Below, in pieces: positions 1 through 10,025 of a stretch of 64,000 nucleotides of DNA (position 1 is its first letter; every line of letters begins with the position of its first letter). Position numbers and translations under genes: made by a program. The stretch comes from Acanthamoeba sp. SK_2022b (Eukaryota > Discosea > Longamoebia > Acanthamoebidae), in contig JANDJZ010000075.1 of assembly GCA_027943245.1 (NCBI GenBank), forward strand, positions 62,001-126,000, given 5' to 3'. Below the pieces are notes generated by a model. The model had not been told where the DNA came from. It was given only the letters and a program-made list of their open reading frames with translations, and did not search any database.

Positions 1-2
1 AG

Positions 3-179
3 GCGCACTTTTCGTGCTTGTCCGACGAGGAGATCGAGGAGATCTTCGAGGTGCACCCCATCCGAGAGCGGCTCACCCAGGAGCTCGCCGGGCTCAAGGC
101 TCGATTGGCCAAGTGCGAGGAGAATCTCAAGAGCTTCAACACCGCCGCCTCCAGCTTCTCCAACTCCTTCAATTTGTAA
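3..179 (+). CDS. 3' end of an unrecognised gene, C-terminal 58 residues
   Basis: An open frame runs in from the left edge of the window and ends at TAA 177-179. The 58 visible residues are acidic and then helical: a stretch around DEEIEEIFEVHPIRERL is followed by a heptad-like segment with ELAGLKARLAKCEENLK, which would suit a short coiled coil, and a Ser/Asn/Phe-rich tail ending SFSNSFNL. I do not recognise the family. The gene is partial because its 5' part lies outside the window. An AATAAA lies about 180 bases after the stop, in an AT-rich stretch. Codon use is GC-rich like the neighbouring exons, which supports real coding sequence. It could also be the last exon of a longer coiled-coil protein. 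Confidence 0.55.
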   Translation, partial: AHFSCLSDEEIEEIFEVHPIRERLTQELAGLKARLAKCEENLKSFNTAASSFSNSFNL

Positions 180-356
180 CAACATGCGGCGGTCGGAGAG
201 CCACCTGCCCACCTACGCTCGAGCAACACCAACAGCCACACGAAGACATCACGCCACGCTCATGTCTGTTTTTCGCTCTTGTAGTCGCCCCAGTCCGCAG
301 CCAATAGCGAGGCACGGATGTTTGGGGCGACTGCTGGCTCCGATGGGGCGGGATCA

Positions 357-362
357 AATAAA
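357..362 (+). terminator. Putative polyadenylation signal AATAAA
   Basis: AATAAA lies in an AT-rich stretch (about 355-400) between the stop of the first partial gene and the malate synthase start. It fits the 3' end of the upstream transcript. This is a motif match only. Confidence 0.4.
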
Positions 363-416
363 ACGAAATTATTTTTCTAATGATTAATTATTTATTTACC
401 CCGCCAAACAAACGAA

Positions 417-2976
417 ATGAATGCCGAACAGCGCACGACCCTCTTGGTGAAGCATGGCGTTGAAATCCTTGGCCCAATCGAGAAGGGCTACGAGCAGATC
501 CTCACCGTTGACGCCCTCGTCTTCGTTTCCGAGTTACACAAGCGATTCGATGCGCGTCGCCGTGCCCTTCTTGCGGCACGCGATGAACGGCAGTCTAGGA
601 TTGATGCCGGAGAGTTGCCCGATTTCCTCCACGAGACCCGACACATCAGAGAGGTGTTACTTCATACAGCGCATCCACGGACGATTATAATTTAGGTTGT
701 CTCACATCTCCTTTCTCAGGCCGAATGGAGGTGCGGTAGCATTCCGGAGGATCTGAAGGACAGACGAGTGGAGATTACTGGCCCCGTTGACCGCAAGATG
801 ATCATCAACGCCCTCAACTCGGGCGCCAAGGTCTTCATGGCCGACTTTGAAGACTGTACGCAGTCGCAACCACCAACCAAACCCAATGCCACTGAGTGCA
901 CCAAGCGTGCTTCTCTCTCTCTCTCTCTTTCTCTGACCAACATCACACCCCGCGCGTGCAGCGTCCACGCCCACCTGGGAGAACGGCATCAGCGGTCAGA
1001 TCAACCTCTAGTAAACCGCCCCGCGTCACGGCGCCCCATTCACGCTCGGCATGCCTTTTGCTTTTGCTGACACCAAATGTGGTGATGGTGTCGTGCAGCG
1101 ATGCCGTACGGAAGACGATCAGCATGAAGGTGGGTGAGCGCGAGTACAAGCTCAAGAACCAGATCGCCACCCTCATGGTCCGCCCTCGCGGCTGGCACCT
1201 CGACGAGGCCCATGTTCTCGTTCATGGCAAGCCTGGTACGCCCCTCTCGTTCGGAATCCTGCGCCCTGGGTGCACACTTCCGCGCCTCCTTGTCTTCCCG
1301 CTCCCGAACGCCTGCGCCATTCAAACACACACACGCACACTTGACACACAACACAGTGTCGGGCTCGCTGTTCGACTTTGGTCTATACATTTTCCACAAC
1401 GGCCGCGCGCTGCTGAACAGGGGCTCGGGCCCCTATTTCTACCTGCCCAAGATGGAGAGCCACCTGGAGGCGCGCCTGTGGGCCGACGCCTTCCGCTACG
1501 CCGAGCAGAGGCTGAGCATCCCGCACGGCTCCATCAAGGCCACCGTGCTCATTGGTAACAGTTCACGTTGCCTCCCTTCCCAACCTAGTTCATTCGTGTA
1601 ATCTCCACGTACCTGTTATAACAGAGACCATCCTGGCTGCGTTCGAGATGGACGAGATCCTCTACGAGCTCCGCGACCATAGCGCCGGCCTCAACTGCGG
1701 ACGCTGGGACTACATCTTCTCCACCATCAAGAAGTTCATCAACCACAAGTGCGTGGTCCTCCTCTCTTTCGAGAGACTCTCTCGCTACGGTTTGTGTTTT
1801 CCGTGTTCTAATTAATCATTTATGATTTGCTTCCTGTGATGCTTAGGGATGCGGTGTTCCCTGACCGCGCTCTGTGCACTATGCGCACGCACATGATGGC
1901 GTCCTACGTCGACCTCCTGATCAAGACGTGCCACAGGCGAGGCATCTTCGCGATGGGTGGCATGGCTGCACAGATTCCCATCAGAAACGACAACGCCGCC
2001 AATCAGGCCGCCCTCGCCAAGGTTCATCCCCCCCACTGCCAATCGAAGGAGCACCGCGTACTCAACTGGGTGTACTGGTGGCGCTGCCGCTACGCGCAGG
2101 TTCGTGATGACAAGCTGAGGGAGGTGAAGGCCGGACATGACGGCACCTGGGTGGCCCATCCCGACCTAATCCCTATCGCCATGGAGATCTTCAACGAGGT
2201 ACCGCCCTATTACACATACGACACCATTTATTATGCGTATAAATAAAAAGAAAAATATTATTTTTCGTGAAAGCGTGCCTGCTAACTCGTGGTATCCCAC
2301 GTGTGCAGCACATGAAGACGCCCAATCAGATCCACGTGAGGAGGGACGACGTGCGAGTGACCGCCGAGGACCTCCTCAAGTTCCCTAAGGGCGATATTAC
2401 CATGGTACCCCCCAGTTGTCCATTTCTAAGATCAATCCTCTCCCCTGCAACTTGCTCCTAATGGTTGGTGACCCACTTGGCGCGTGAAGAACGGTCTGCG
2501 GGACAACGTTCGTGTGTGCCTGGTGTACCTGCGCGCCTGGCTGTCAGGCCGCGGTTGCGTTCCCATCAACAACCTCATGGAAGACTTGGCCACTGCTGAG
2601 ATCGGCCGGTCGCAGGTACGCGCCACGACGCCTCCCTGCAGCGGTAGCCCTGCTGCTGTTGACCTGGCCTCCTTGCTCAATTGACCGTCGACGGCTTCAC
2701 CAGGTCGCGCAGTGGGTTCGCCACGCCGTCAAGACGACCGATGGGACGCAGGTGACGATCCCGCTGGCGCTCAAGATTTTGAAGGAGGAGACCGACGCCC
2801 TCCGCGCCACCCCGCCCTCCAAGACGCCCTCGGGCGCGGCCGACAGCCTCACGCTGGCTCACGACATCTTCGCCAAGGTCATCGTGGCCGCGCCCTCCAC
2901 CTTCTACGACTTTTTCCCGACCCTCGCTTACGAGCACATCCTCACCCTCCAGCCGCCCTTCCACCCCCGCTTCTAG
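417..2976 (+). CDS. Malate synthase, 11 exons
   Basis: Condenses glyoxylate and acetyl-CoA to malate in the glyoxylate cycle. Family blocks are easy to read: [20 protein letters not shown] and FMADFEDS in exon 2, [12 protein letters not shown] in exon 4, [14 protein letters not shown] and [20 protein letters not shown] in exon 5, [13 protein letters not shown] in exon 6, GGMAAQIP in exon 7, GTWVAHPDL in exon 8 and [17 protein letters not shown] in exon 10. Exons read as 417-653, 720-855, 962-1010, 1099-1235, 1357-1554, 1625-1748, 1847-2021, 2100-2198, 2309-2404, 2490-2615 and 2704-2976. They keep frame and give about 549 residues, normal for malate synthase A. The protein ends HPRF, so there is no SKL-type peroxisomal signal, and no clear N-terminal PTS2 was seen; location is open. 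All boundaries use GT-AG. The exon 9/10 junction is the least certain. Confidence 0.93.
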
Positions 2977-3129
2977 ACACAACAATCCTCGGCAAGAGTC
3001 TTGTCTTTCGCTTGGCGTGGCCAATAGCGCACGCGCTTTTCTTGGTTTAAACATGTGTCGTGTGGTGAACAGCAACTCCTTACACTCCTGGTGTTGACCT
3101 GCGTAGAAGGAGAACAGTGGGGGGGGGGG

Positions 3130-3775
3130 TCACGCGTAGTTGAGGAGGGAGACGACTGGGTAGCCAGCAGCGGCGAGCTTGGACTTGCCGGGGAGGTCGT
3201 CCAGCGAAATAACGAAGGAGGTGGCGGCCACTACACCGCCTGCCTTCTCCACCAGCTGGCAAGCCGCGAGCGCTGTGCCACCCGTGGCGATGAGGTCTAA
3301 CAAGGGAGCAAGGGGTGAGGGCATGCACGAAGGGCGGCAAGGGGCGCCAGGGGTTACCGTCGGTGACCACAACGCGCTGGCCCTGTTTGACTGCGCCGAC
3401 GGGGATCTCGAGCACGTCCTTGCCGTATTCCTTGCCATACGACACGACATGTCGGTCGCCGGGCAGCTTGTTGGGCTTGCGCAGCATGACGAAGCCCACG
3501 TTGAGCTCGAGCGCCAGACCCACCCCGATCAAAAATCCTCGCGCCTCCATTCCGGCGATGAGATCAATTTGAGAGGCGAGGCCGGCGCTACGCAACTGGT
3601 CAGCCATGAGCTTGAAGGTCTGACGCAGACCGGCCGCATCGCCAAGCAGGGGCGTTATGTCCCTGAACAAGATGCCGGGACTCGGAAAATCGGGTACCGC
3701 CCGAATGAGGCTCTTGAGCTGCGTCACCTCGGCGCTGTCTCCTCCCTGAACCTCGATCTCTTGTCTTCCTTCCAT
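3130..3775 (-). CDS. APRT: Adenine phosphoribosyltransferase
   Basis: Converts adenine and PRPP to AMP in purine salvage, in the cytosol. The reading starts MEGRQEIEV and contains the family blocks VPDFPSPGILFRDITPLL, AGMEARGFLIG, VMLRKPNKLPG and, across the single intron, the PRPP-binding loop VTDDLIATGGTALA. Exons on the reverse strand are 3358-3775 and 3130-3296, with intron 3297-3357 (GTAACC...TTAG) splitting a GAC codon inside the PRPP loop. The product is 194 residues; classical APRTs are about 180. The neighbour at 3865 is transcribed in the same direction with only 89 bases between them. The malate synthase on the other side converges, about 150 bases away. Confidence 0.93.
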
Positions 3776-3864
3776 AAACGTTCAAGTGTGTTGGTGTGCT
3801 CTTCTTGTTTTGTGTTTGTTTTTTATTTTTTGTCGACTTTGTGCCCGTGCTCCGCTCCGCGTGT

Positions 3865-4919
3865 TCAAAAGAGCGTACACCCCTTCTTCTTTTTCTTCTT
3901 CTCTGCGTCGCTGTCCTCGTGGAGATCGACCACGCCCTTCCTCGATGAACTGCTGCCTGACTTGGCGTTCTTCCCTTTCCCCGCCGCGGCCGTGCCCCGG
4001 CCCGCTTCTGGAACCTTCTCAACGATCTGTGTGAGGAGCAGGTCGAACGCCTCCTGAACGTTCGTCCCCTCCTTGGCCGACGTCTCCACGTAGCTGCACC
4101 CTAACTTGGCCGCATACGCTTTTGCCTCCTCCTCGCTCACAGCCCTAAGTGCGTGGACCGCGTGCACAAAAACCAATCGTAAGGGAGCGTGAGTATCGCC
4201 AACGAAGCGGAAACGCGACGGGGCGCACGCGACGACGTACCGCTGGTCCGCCAGATCGCCCTTGGTGCCCACCACAATTTTCGCCACAGTTCCCACCGTA
4301 TAACGGTCCACCTATCACAAATCGACACTTGCAGTGAGCAATTACTTGCACAAGGCAAAGAGCAAGGGGAGGAGTGGGCGAGCGAGCGAGCGAGCGAGCG
4401 GCGGTGTACCTCGGCCAGCCACTCTTGTAGATCCTCGAACGACTCCTTTGACGTGATGTCAAATGTGAGGATAACGCCGTGTGAACCTCTGTAGTAGCTA
4501 CTCGTCACCGTCCTGCGTTGGCGCCCGGGTAGCTCGAGCGTCAGCAGAGTCATTGCCCCTGATACGCAACAGGCCGCGGCGCACGCTTTCTCGGGTGTAG
4601 GGACGCACCTGAACCGTTCTTGGCCGGCAGTGTCAATGAGCTGTACTTTAAAAGTCTCTCCCAAGGCACTACACGTCTTAAACTTCACCTCTTGATCGAT
4701 CGTCACGTGTGTGGTCTGAAAGGTGTCGTCTGTTCTTCGAGAAGTTGTGGCGGATTGAATGTTTTGATAAGATCGAACTACGCCGTAGGTGCCCAAAATA
4801 ATAATCTAAGACTCGGCCGCACCTAGAAATCGGCTCATGAGGGAGGTTTTGCCAATGCCATGGTCGCCTGCGAGGCGCACTTTGACGAAATCGAGCTTCA
4901 AGTCGAGATCCAACGACAT
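3865..4919 (-). CDS. Rab-family small GTPase, C-terminus CTLF
   Basis: A membrane-traffic GTPase of the Rab type. Reverse-strand exons 4823-4919, 4609-4729, 4410-4512, 4241-4311 and 3865-4144 join in frame to 223 residues. Visible motifs are the P-loop GDHGIGKTS, switch I around FQTTHVTIDQEVKFKT, switch II DTAGQERFR, the Rab block YYRGSHGVILTFDIT and the G5 motif TSAKEG. The G4 motif is GTKGDL rather than the usual NKxD, so Asn is replaced by Thr. The tail is Ser/Lys-rich and ends in a CaaX-like Cys (CTLF), a geranylgeranylation candidate instead of the common double-Cys Rab end. The body resembles Rab1/Rab8, but I cannot assign a subfamily from reading alone. Confidence 0.88.
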
Positions 4920-5650
4920 TGTGTGAATTAATAAAATTCGAGTGCTGCGTCTTTCGGCGGCTTGAAAACTGACGCGTCTAGCGTTGGTGAGAGCGATCTT
5001 CGGATGGATTGGCTGGTTTCCGTTGGTGGCGGGCGCGTGTGCAATTCTTTCGTGTCGCTTGGCCAAGAGTTCGAACTTGCACGTTGGCAGAGACCGGCAA
5101 GGCCCAAATTAGAGAACGAGCCGCAGCCAGAAATAAAACGAGTAATTACGGCCTCTTGTTCGGCGATTGGCCTCTTGTTGCTCCACCTCGTCATCTGCCG
5201 GGAAGAGCGTGCACCGAAAAAAAGCCTGTGGCGCGTTAGTTGCCTGCTCTTCCGGTGCCGGGACAGGAGAGATGGTTTGGTGTGCGCATTTCTTTGGGTT
5301 TATGGTTTATAGGGCGGATGTGCCAGGTTTTAGGTCAACGCACCTCAAGTGGTGAATTAGTGCGAAGGTTTTACAACCTGTAAAGCACTCTACAACAGCA
5401 AACTGACTACCACGGCCACGGGTTGGGCTGCAGCAGTAAGCATTGCCGTAGATGGTTTAGATAAAGAACTAGTTGGCGGCGCGCCAATTTGTGGCGTAGA
5501 CATCAGGCAGCAATTATGGGAAAAATCCAAGGCCAAGCCTCGGGGTCCATTGTTCGAACTGACCACAAAGTGACCAATGAGCGGTGGTGGCCTATCCTAT
5601 ACATCCCCTCTCTACCTGCCTCTGTATGCCTTGATGTTTCATGTCGATGA
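4920..5650. other. Intergenic stretch between two Rab genes, no gene seen
   Basis: About 730 bases between the start of the upstream Rab gene (reverse strand) and the stop of the next Rab gene (reverse strand). It should hold the promoter of the 3865-4919 gene at its left end and the 3' flank of the 5651-6436 gene at its right. Open frames here are short, lack recognisable domains and show no consistent splice structure. I looked for tRNA-like cloverleaf blocks and found none. Confidence 0.5.
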
Positions 5651-6436
5651 TCACCACAGCACACAACCTTTCTTCTTCTTCTCCGGCACCGCATCGCCAA
5701 GGTTGAGGGTATTGCCCATTGCGGGGGCAGCCGGTCTAGCCTTCGCTTCCATCTTCTGGACGACCGAGCCGATCAGTGCGTTGAACATGTCATCCACGTT
5801 GGTCGCTTCCTTGCACGAAGTCTCGAAGAAGAAATCGATGCCCAGGTCAGCAGCTAGCTTCTTACCCTCCTCTGTGCTCACTGCACGCTCTGCCAGGTCT
5901 TCCTTGTTACCCACCAGCACCATTACTTTAATGTCACCAGACATATACCGCTCCGCCTGCACAACGCACAAACACCGCTGAGTTATGGCCCACATTACGC
6001 AGCTGGGCTTGGCACAACAACGCAGGCAGGCAGATGGCTACCTCCTTGAACCACGCGCTGCCGATAGCTTCGAAAGAGTTTCGGTTACTGACGTCATACA
6101 CAAGCATCAGGCCGTGAGTTTTTCTGTAAAAGCTACTGGTAATCTGCCTGCGGGAGGATGAGACAGGTGAGACTCAAACGCAGATTTGTAGGGGGGATAT
6201 GTGGTAACCCAAAGCAAGGTGCCTCACCTGAACTTTTCTTGTCCACCTGTGTCAATCATCTCCACTTTGACCTTCTTGTCCTCCACATCTACGATCTTTG
6301 TATGACCTTCGCCCCCGATGGTCACCAACTCTACCGAAGAGAAGCTGTCCTCGAACCATCGAACCATGAGGGAGGTTTTCCCCACTGCGATATCTCCCGA
6401 CGTTCGCAAGTGCACGGTGTAGTGTGGCCTCTCCAT
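5651..6436 (-). CDS. Rab-family small GTPase, C-terminus CVLW
   Basis: Second Rab-like GTPase. Reverse-strand exons 6228-6436, 6042-6147 and 5651-5956 give 206 residues. Motifs: P-loop GDIAVGKTS, a long switch I with VELVTIGGEGHTKIV, switch II DTGGQEKFR, FYRKTHGLMLVYDVSN, canonical G4 NKEDL and a G5 variant ETSCKEA (SAK became SCK). DTGGQ replaces the usual DTAGQ, a Gly also seen in Arf-type proteins. The tail is Lys-rich and ends CVLW, a single-Cys lipidation candidate with an unusual terminal Trp. The start was placed at the ATG giving MERPHYTVHL, which puts the first beta strand directly before the P-loop. An ATG further upstream in another frame cannot be excluded as a first exon. Confidence 0.82.
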
Positions 6437-6790
6437 ACAGCGTCCGTTCAAGCTCAACAACGCGTTTGAAGAGACAACCCAGTCGCGCTGATAAGGTAAC
6501 CTTGTATGCGCGGATCCGAGAAGGAAATGGCATTTTTCCTAAATGCACAAAAGAAATGGCCATTTATTGATGGCTTGCTGCCGAGACCCTGCGGGTCCCA
6601 AACAGTGACCGCCCAACAAGAGCACGAACGGAAGGCTCTCCGTTAGAGTGGCGGTCCAGATTCCAAGCCTGCCCCCAGAAATCCCGTACCAGTTGCCCAC
6701 TGGCGGAGAAGCTCATGGCTGCGTAATATTTGCCCACATTTTTTTCTTTCTCTTTTGTTTCTCCGTCCTCTGCCGCAGCAACACCTCACC
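6437..6790. promoter_or_regulatory. Divergent promoter region between Rab GTPase and amine oxidase
   Basis: About 350 bases lie between two divergently transcribed starts, so promoters for both genes must be here. The right end is pyrimidine-rich just before the amine oxidase ATG. I see no recognisable TATA box or repeated operator and no RNA gene. Confidence 0.4.
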
Positions 6791-9158
6791 ATGCAGCATC
6801 CTGTTGTCATTATCGGCGCTGGCGCGGCAGGTAATCTTTGTTGTATACGTTGTGTATTGAGCGCACACTAACTACTTTTCAATCCTGCAGGTCTCTATGC
6901 TGCTCATCTGCTTCAGAAGGAGCACAACGTACCCGTGGAGGTGGTTGAGGCTGCTGACTACGTCGGAGGACGAGTCAAGCAGGTGCGCTCCTTGGCTGCT
7001 CGCCGGTCTTTTCCGTTATTAATTTATTTGAATTTTTTGGCCAACAAAATTTATTATTACTCTTTATTTATTCCCCCCCCCCCCAAATCGCATTGGCACA
7101 CCGGTGACGCACGCAGGACTGGAAGTTCAGCGGCAACGGCAGGCCCATTGAAATCGGTACGTGCACAAGGGTGCCTGCTCGGCAATAGCCGTGCCGCAGC
7201 TGACCAGCCCCCACGCAGGCGGAGAGCTCGTGCACGGAGAAAACAACATGCTGGGCAAGATGGTGCGAGAGCTTGGTCTCGACACCGCGGACGTCTTCAG
7301 CGTCTTCCAGGTCAACACCTCTCGTCCGGAGTACGAATACTTTTATCTCGGTACGCTCTGGAGGGTCACTCCGTTCGCGTTTTCTCGGGGTCAGGCCTCT
7401 GACTCAATCCTTTGCTCTGTACACACAGGAAGGGAACGCAAGCTGATCGGCCTGCACAGCGACGACGCGGACCTCAAGCTGCTCTTCAAGCTCATCGGGG
7501 AGCTCGAGGAGAACCCTCCCAAGGACGACACCTCGTTCATGCAGGCATGCAACATGTTTTACCATGGCTGTGTCGTGATGCATGGTGGCTGACTCTCGGT
7601 GCTGCTGTTGTAATTCTTTCTCTGCCCAGTGGTTGGTCGACCACGGACTGCCCTACCGCATGCTCGGCGTGGCGGACGCACTCTATGCCAAGGTATCTCT
7701 GGCCCTCGCTGCCGTTTTCATCGTCCCTAACTGGCAGAACATCTTGATGATTGTGGCTCGTAGACGTGGGGTACCACCGTGGACAAGCTCAGCGCCGTCC
7801 AGTTTGCCGTTGAGCAGGCTGCCGCCAACGAGGAAGAAGGCGAGGGCAACCTGCAGGTGCCCCCCCTCCCTCCCTCCCTCCCCACATCTCTGCTGGGTCA
7901 TACGGATGGCCGTTGGCTGTGCCTGCGATTCTGACAATGCCACGCGAATCGCGGGTGTGTCGACCGCAGGTGAAGCAGTCGTATGCTCCCGTCATCCAGC
8001 GCCTGCGGAAGGACCTGAAGATTCGCCTCAATTGGCCAGTGAAGAAGATTGACTACACCAACCCCGATGCCATCAAGGTGACCAACGTCCGCGGAGAGGT
8101 GCGTCACTCAGTTAGCTCAGACCGTTCGCAAATGTCGTGCACCACTTATTAGGGTGGCCTGTCTACAGACTCTGTTGGCAAGCCAAGTCATCGTTACCGT
8201 CTCGCTCAAGGTGCTTCAGGAGGGAGACATCCAGTTCGTTCCTTCGTTGCCTCAGGACAAGCAGCGCGGAATTGCTGGATTGCGCATGGATGCCGGAATG
8301 AAGGTGACGCCCACCCCCATAATGGGCATCGCATTCCTCCCGCTTCAGCCGATCCTGATCGACAGACGCCTTTTTTCTAGATCTTTGCCAAGTTCAACAA
8401 GATCTTCTGGCAGGAGAAGCACCACCTTGTGATTTGCGCCGACAGTTTTGTATGCACACGCAACCTGTGACCTCTCCTTTCCCATTCTCCGCTTTAGGTT
8501 GATCTCACAATGTAAGCCGTCGCACCACAGGTCCCCCAGTTTTGGACCTACGGCAAGGATGTGCCCATCGTCACTGGCTTCGTCACTGGTATGCTCTCCC
8601 TTGTGGTTTGTTGCGTCTGGCGTGTCCTCATTTTGTTTCTCCTGGACAGGGGACCAGGCTTCGGCGGCCTCGGCCGTCTCGCCCAAGCAAGCGGCTGATT
8701 CCTTTGTCAAGCAGCTTGACGCCGTGTACGGAACGGAGAGCAACCCCCGCCCCGCCACGGACGCATTTGTGGACTTCATGGTACCCGCCCACCCGAGAGG
8801 CTGGGGTCTGCGTGCTCGATTGGCAATTCCAGGACTGACTCCACGTTTCTGTCTGATCGTACAGATTCAGGACTGGACCAAGCAACCATACGTACGAGGC
8901 TCGTATTCGGCCCCTTCTGTTGGCGGCAACGGATGTCGGGAGGCGCTCGCCAAGGTACCACTTCCCCTCCACCGAAAGGGCGTCCCTGGAGCTCACCCGC
9001 GTGGCGTCGGGTTTCAGCCCATCGGACGCAGCATCTTCTTCGGTGGAGAAGCCACCAGTATGAGCGCCGCAGCGACGATCCACGGAGCCATGGCTACAGG
9101 CCAGCGTGCGGCGGAGGAGCTGTTGAAGGCGCGACAGCAGAAGGTGGCCAAGCTCTGA
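6791..9158 (+). CDS. FAD-dependent amine oxidase
   Basis: Flavin amine oxidase (monoamine/polyamine oxidase type) that would oxidise an amine with O2, releasing H2O2. The N-terminus VVIIGAGAAGLYAAHLLQ is a clear FAD dinucleotide-binding motif, followed by VEVVEAADYVGGRVK, whose Glu would bind the ribose and whose GGR is typical. The C-terminal block with FFGGEATSMSAAATIHGAM is the second FAD-contacting motif of the family. VRGSYSAPSVGG just before it also fits. The gene is cut into about a dozen or more short exons: exon 1 is 6791-6830 and exon 2 begins at the G after CTGCAG near 6890. Final exons end at TGA 9156-9158. No signal peptide precedes the dinucleotide fold, so it is probably cytosolic. 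The substrate cannot be told from sequence. Confidence 0.85.
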
Positions 9159-9414
9159 GCCGAACGAAAGTTTTCTTTTTATTTCCTCAATTTTCATTTT
9201 GAGTACCAGGAAATATGTGGAAAAGAAGGAATTCAGCGTAGGCATGCTTCCCGGCATTTTCTCATGTCGACGCAGGGTCCGAAGTGGGGGGGGCGAGCAA
9301 GGGCCTTTTTTTCCTTCTTCCTGTGTTTACTCTCCACCACTGTGTTGTGCGAACATTTGTGGTTCCTCAGGCTAAGTCGGACCCCTCCGAAACTTCAAAT
9401 CTCTCAACAACACT

Positions 9415-9910
9415 ATGGACAAGCTGAGCAAGGGCGAGATTTCTGACCTCGCGGTCACCTATGCCGTGTGGCTTCTGCACGACGGCGGCGTCTCCGTTGA
9501 TGTACATAGCCCCCGTCACTCTCCCCTACTAGTTTCCTCCTCCACTTTTTCGCATGCGGCCCAGACTTATAAATTCCCACTCCGTTACGTAATACTAGGC
9601 CGACAAGCTCCAGACTGTGCTCTCCGCCGCTGGTGTCGATGTGCCCGCTTTCTACACCAAGCTCTACGCTAAGGCCGTCACCGACGTCAAGAAGCTCGAC
9701 GACATCGTTTCCGCTTCGACCACTGTCTCCGCTGGTGGTGCCGCTCCCGCTGCTGGTGGCGCTGCCCCCGCCGCTGCCGCTGGTGGTGCTGCCCCCGCTG
9801 CTGCCAAGGAGGAGGCCAAGAAGGACGAGGATGAGGACGATGATGTCTTCGGTGATGGTGGTGGTGATGGTGGCATGGGCCTCTTCGGTGGCGGTGACGA
9901 TGACTACTAA
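9415..9910 (+). CDS. RPLP1: 60S acidic ribosomal stalk protein P1
   Basis: P1 of the ribosomal stalk, which recruits translation GTPases. Exons 9415-9501 and 9599-9910 give 132 residues. The N-terminal dimerisation domain (SDLAVTYAVWLLHDGGVSVD, ADKLQTVLSAAGVDVPAFY) is followed by an Ala/Gly/Pro hinge and an acidic KDEDEDDD run. The C-terminus is unusual: it contains GGMGLFGGGDDDY instead of the near-universal DDDMGFGLFD end, so the hydrophobic GLF is internal and a Gly-rich acidic tail follows it. There are no frame errors that would explain this. The reverse-strand open frame opposite it is a shadow of the GC-rich hinge. Confidence 0.92.
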
Positions 9911-10025
9911 GCAGCCCCTTGCCCCCGTACGGTTCAATCGCTCTCCGTATGCAATACATTTTTGCCTGAACCAATACTCCCTTCACTGCAAATTTCTTGG
10001 GGCATCCATTCCTTGCTCGGACACG

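Noticed and set aside
9455..9937. 160-residue reverse-strand frame opposite ribosomal protein P1
   Set aside because: Shadow of the Ala/Gly-rich hinge; no motif and the forward gene is certain.
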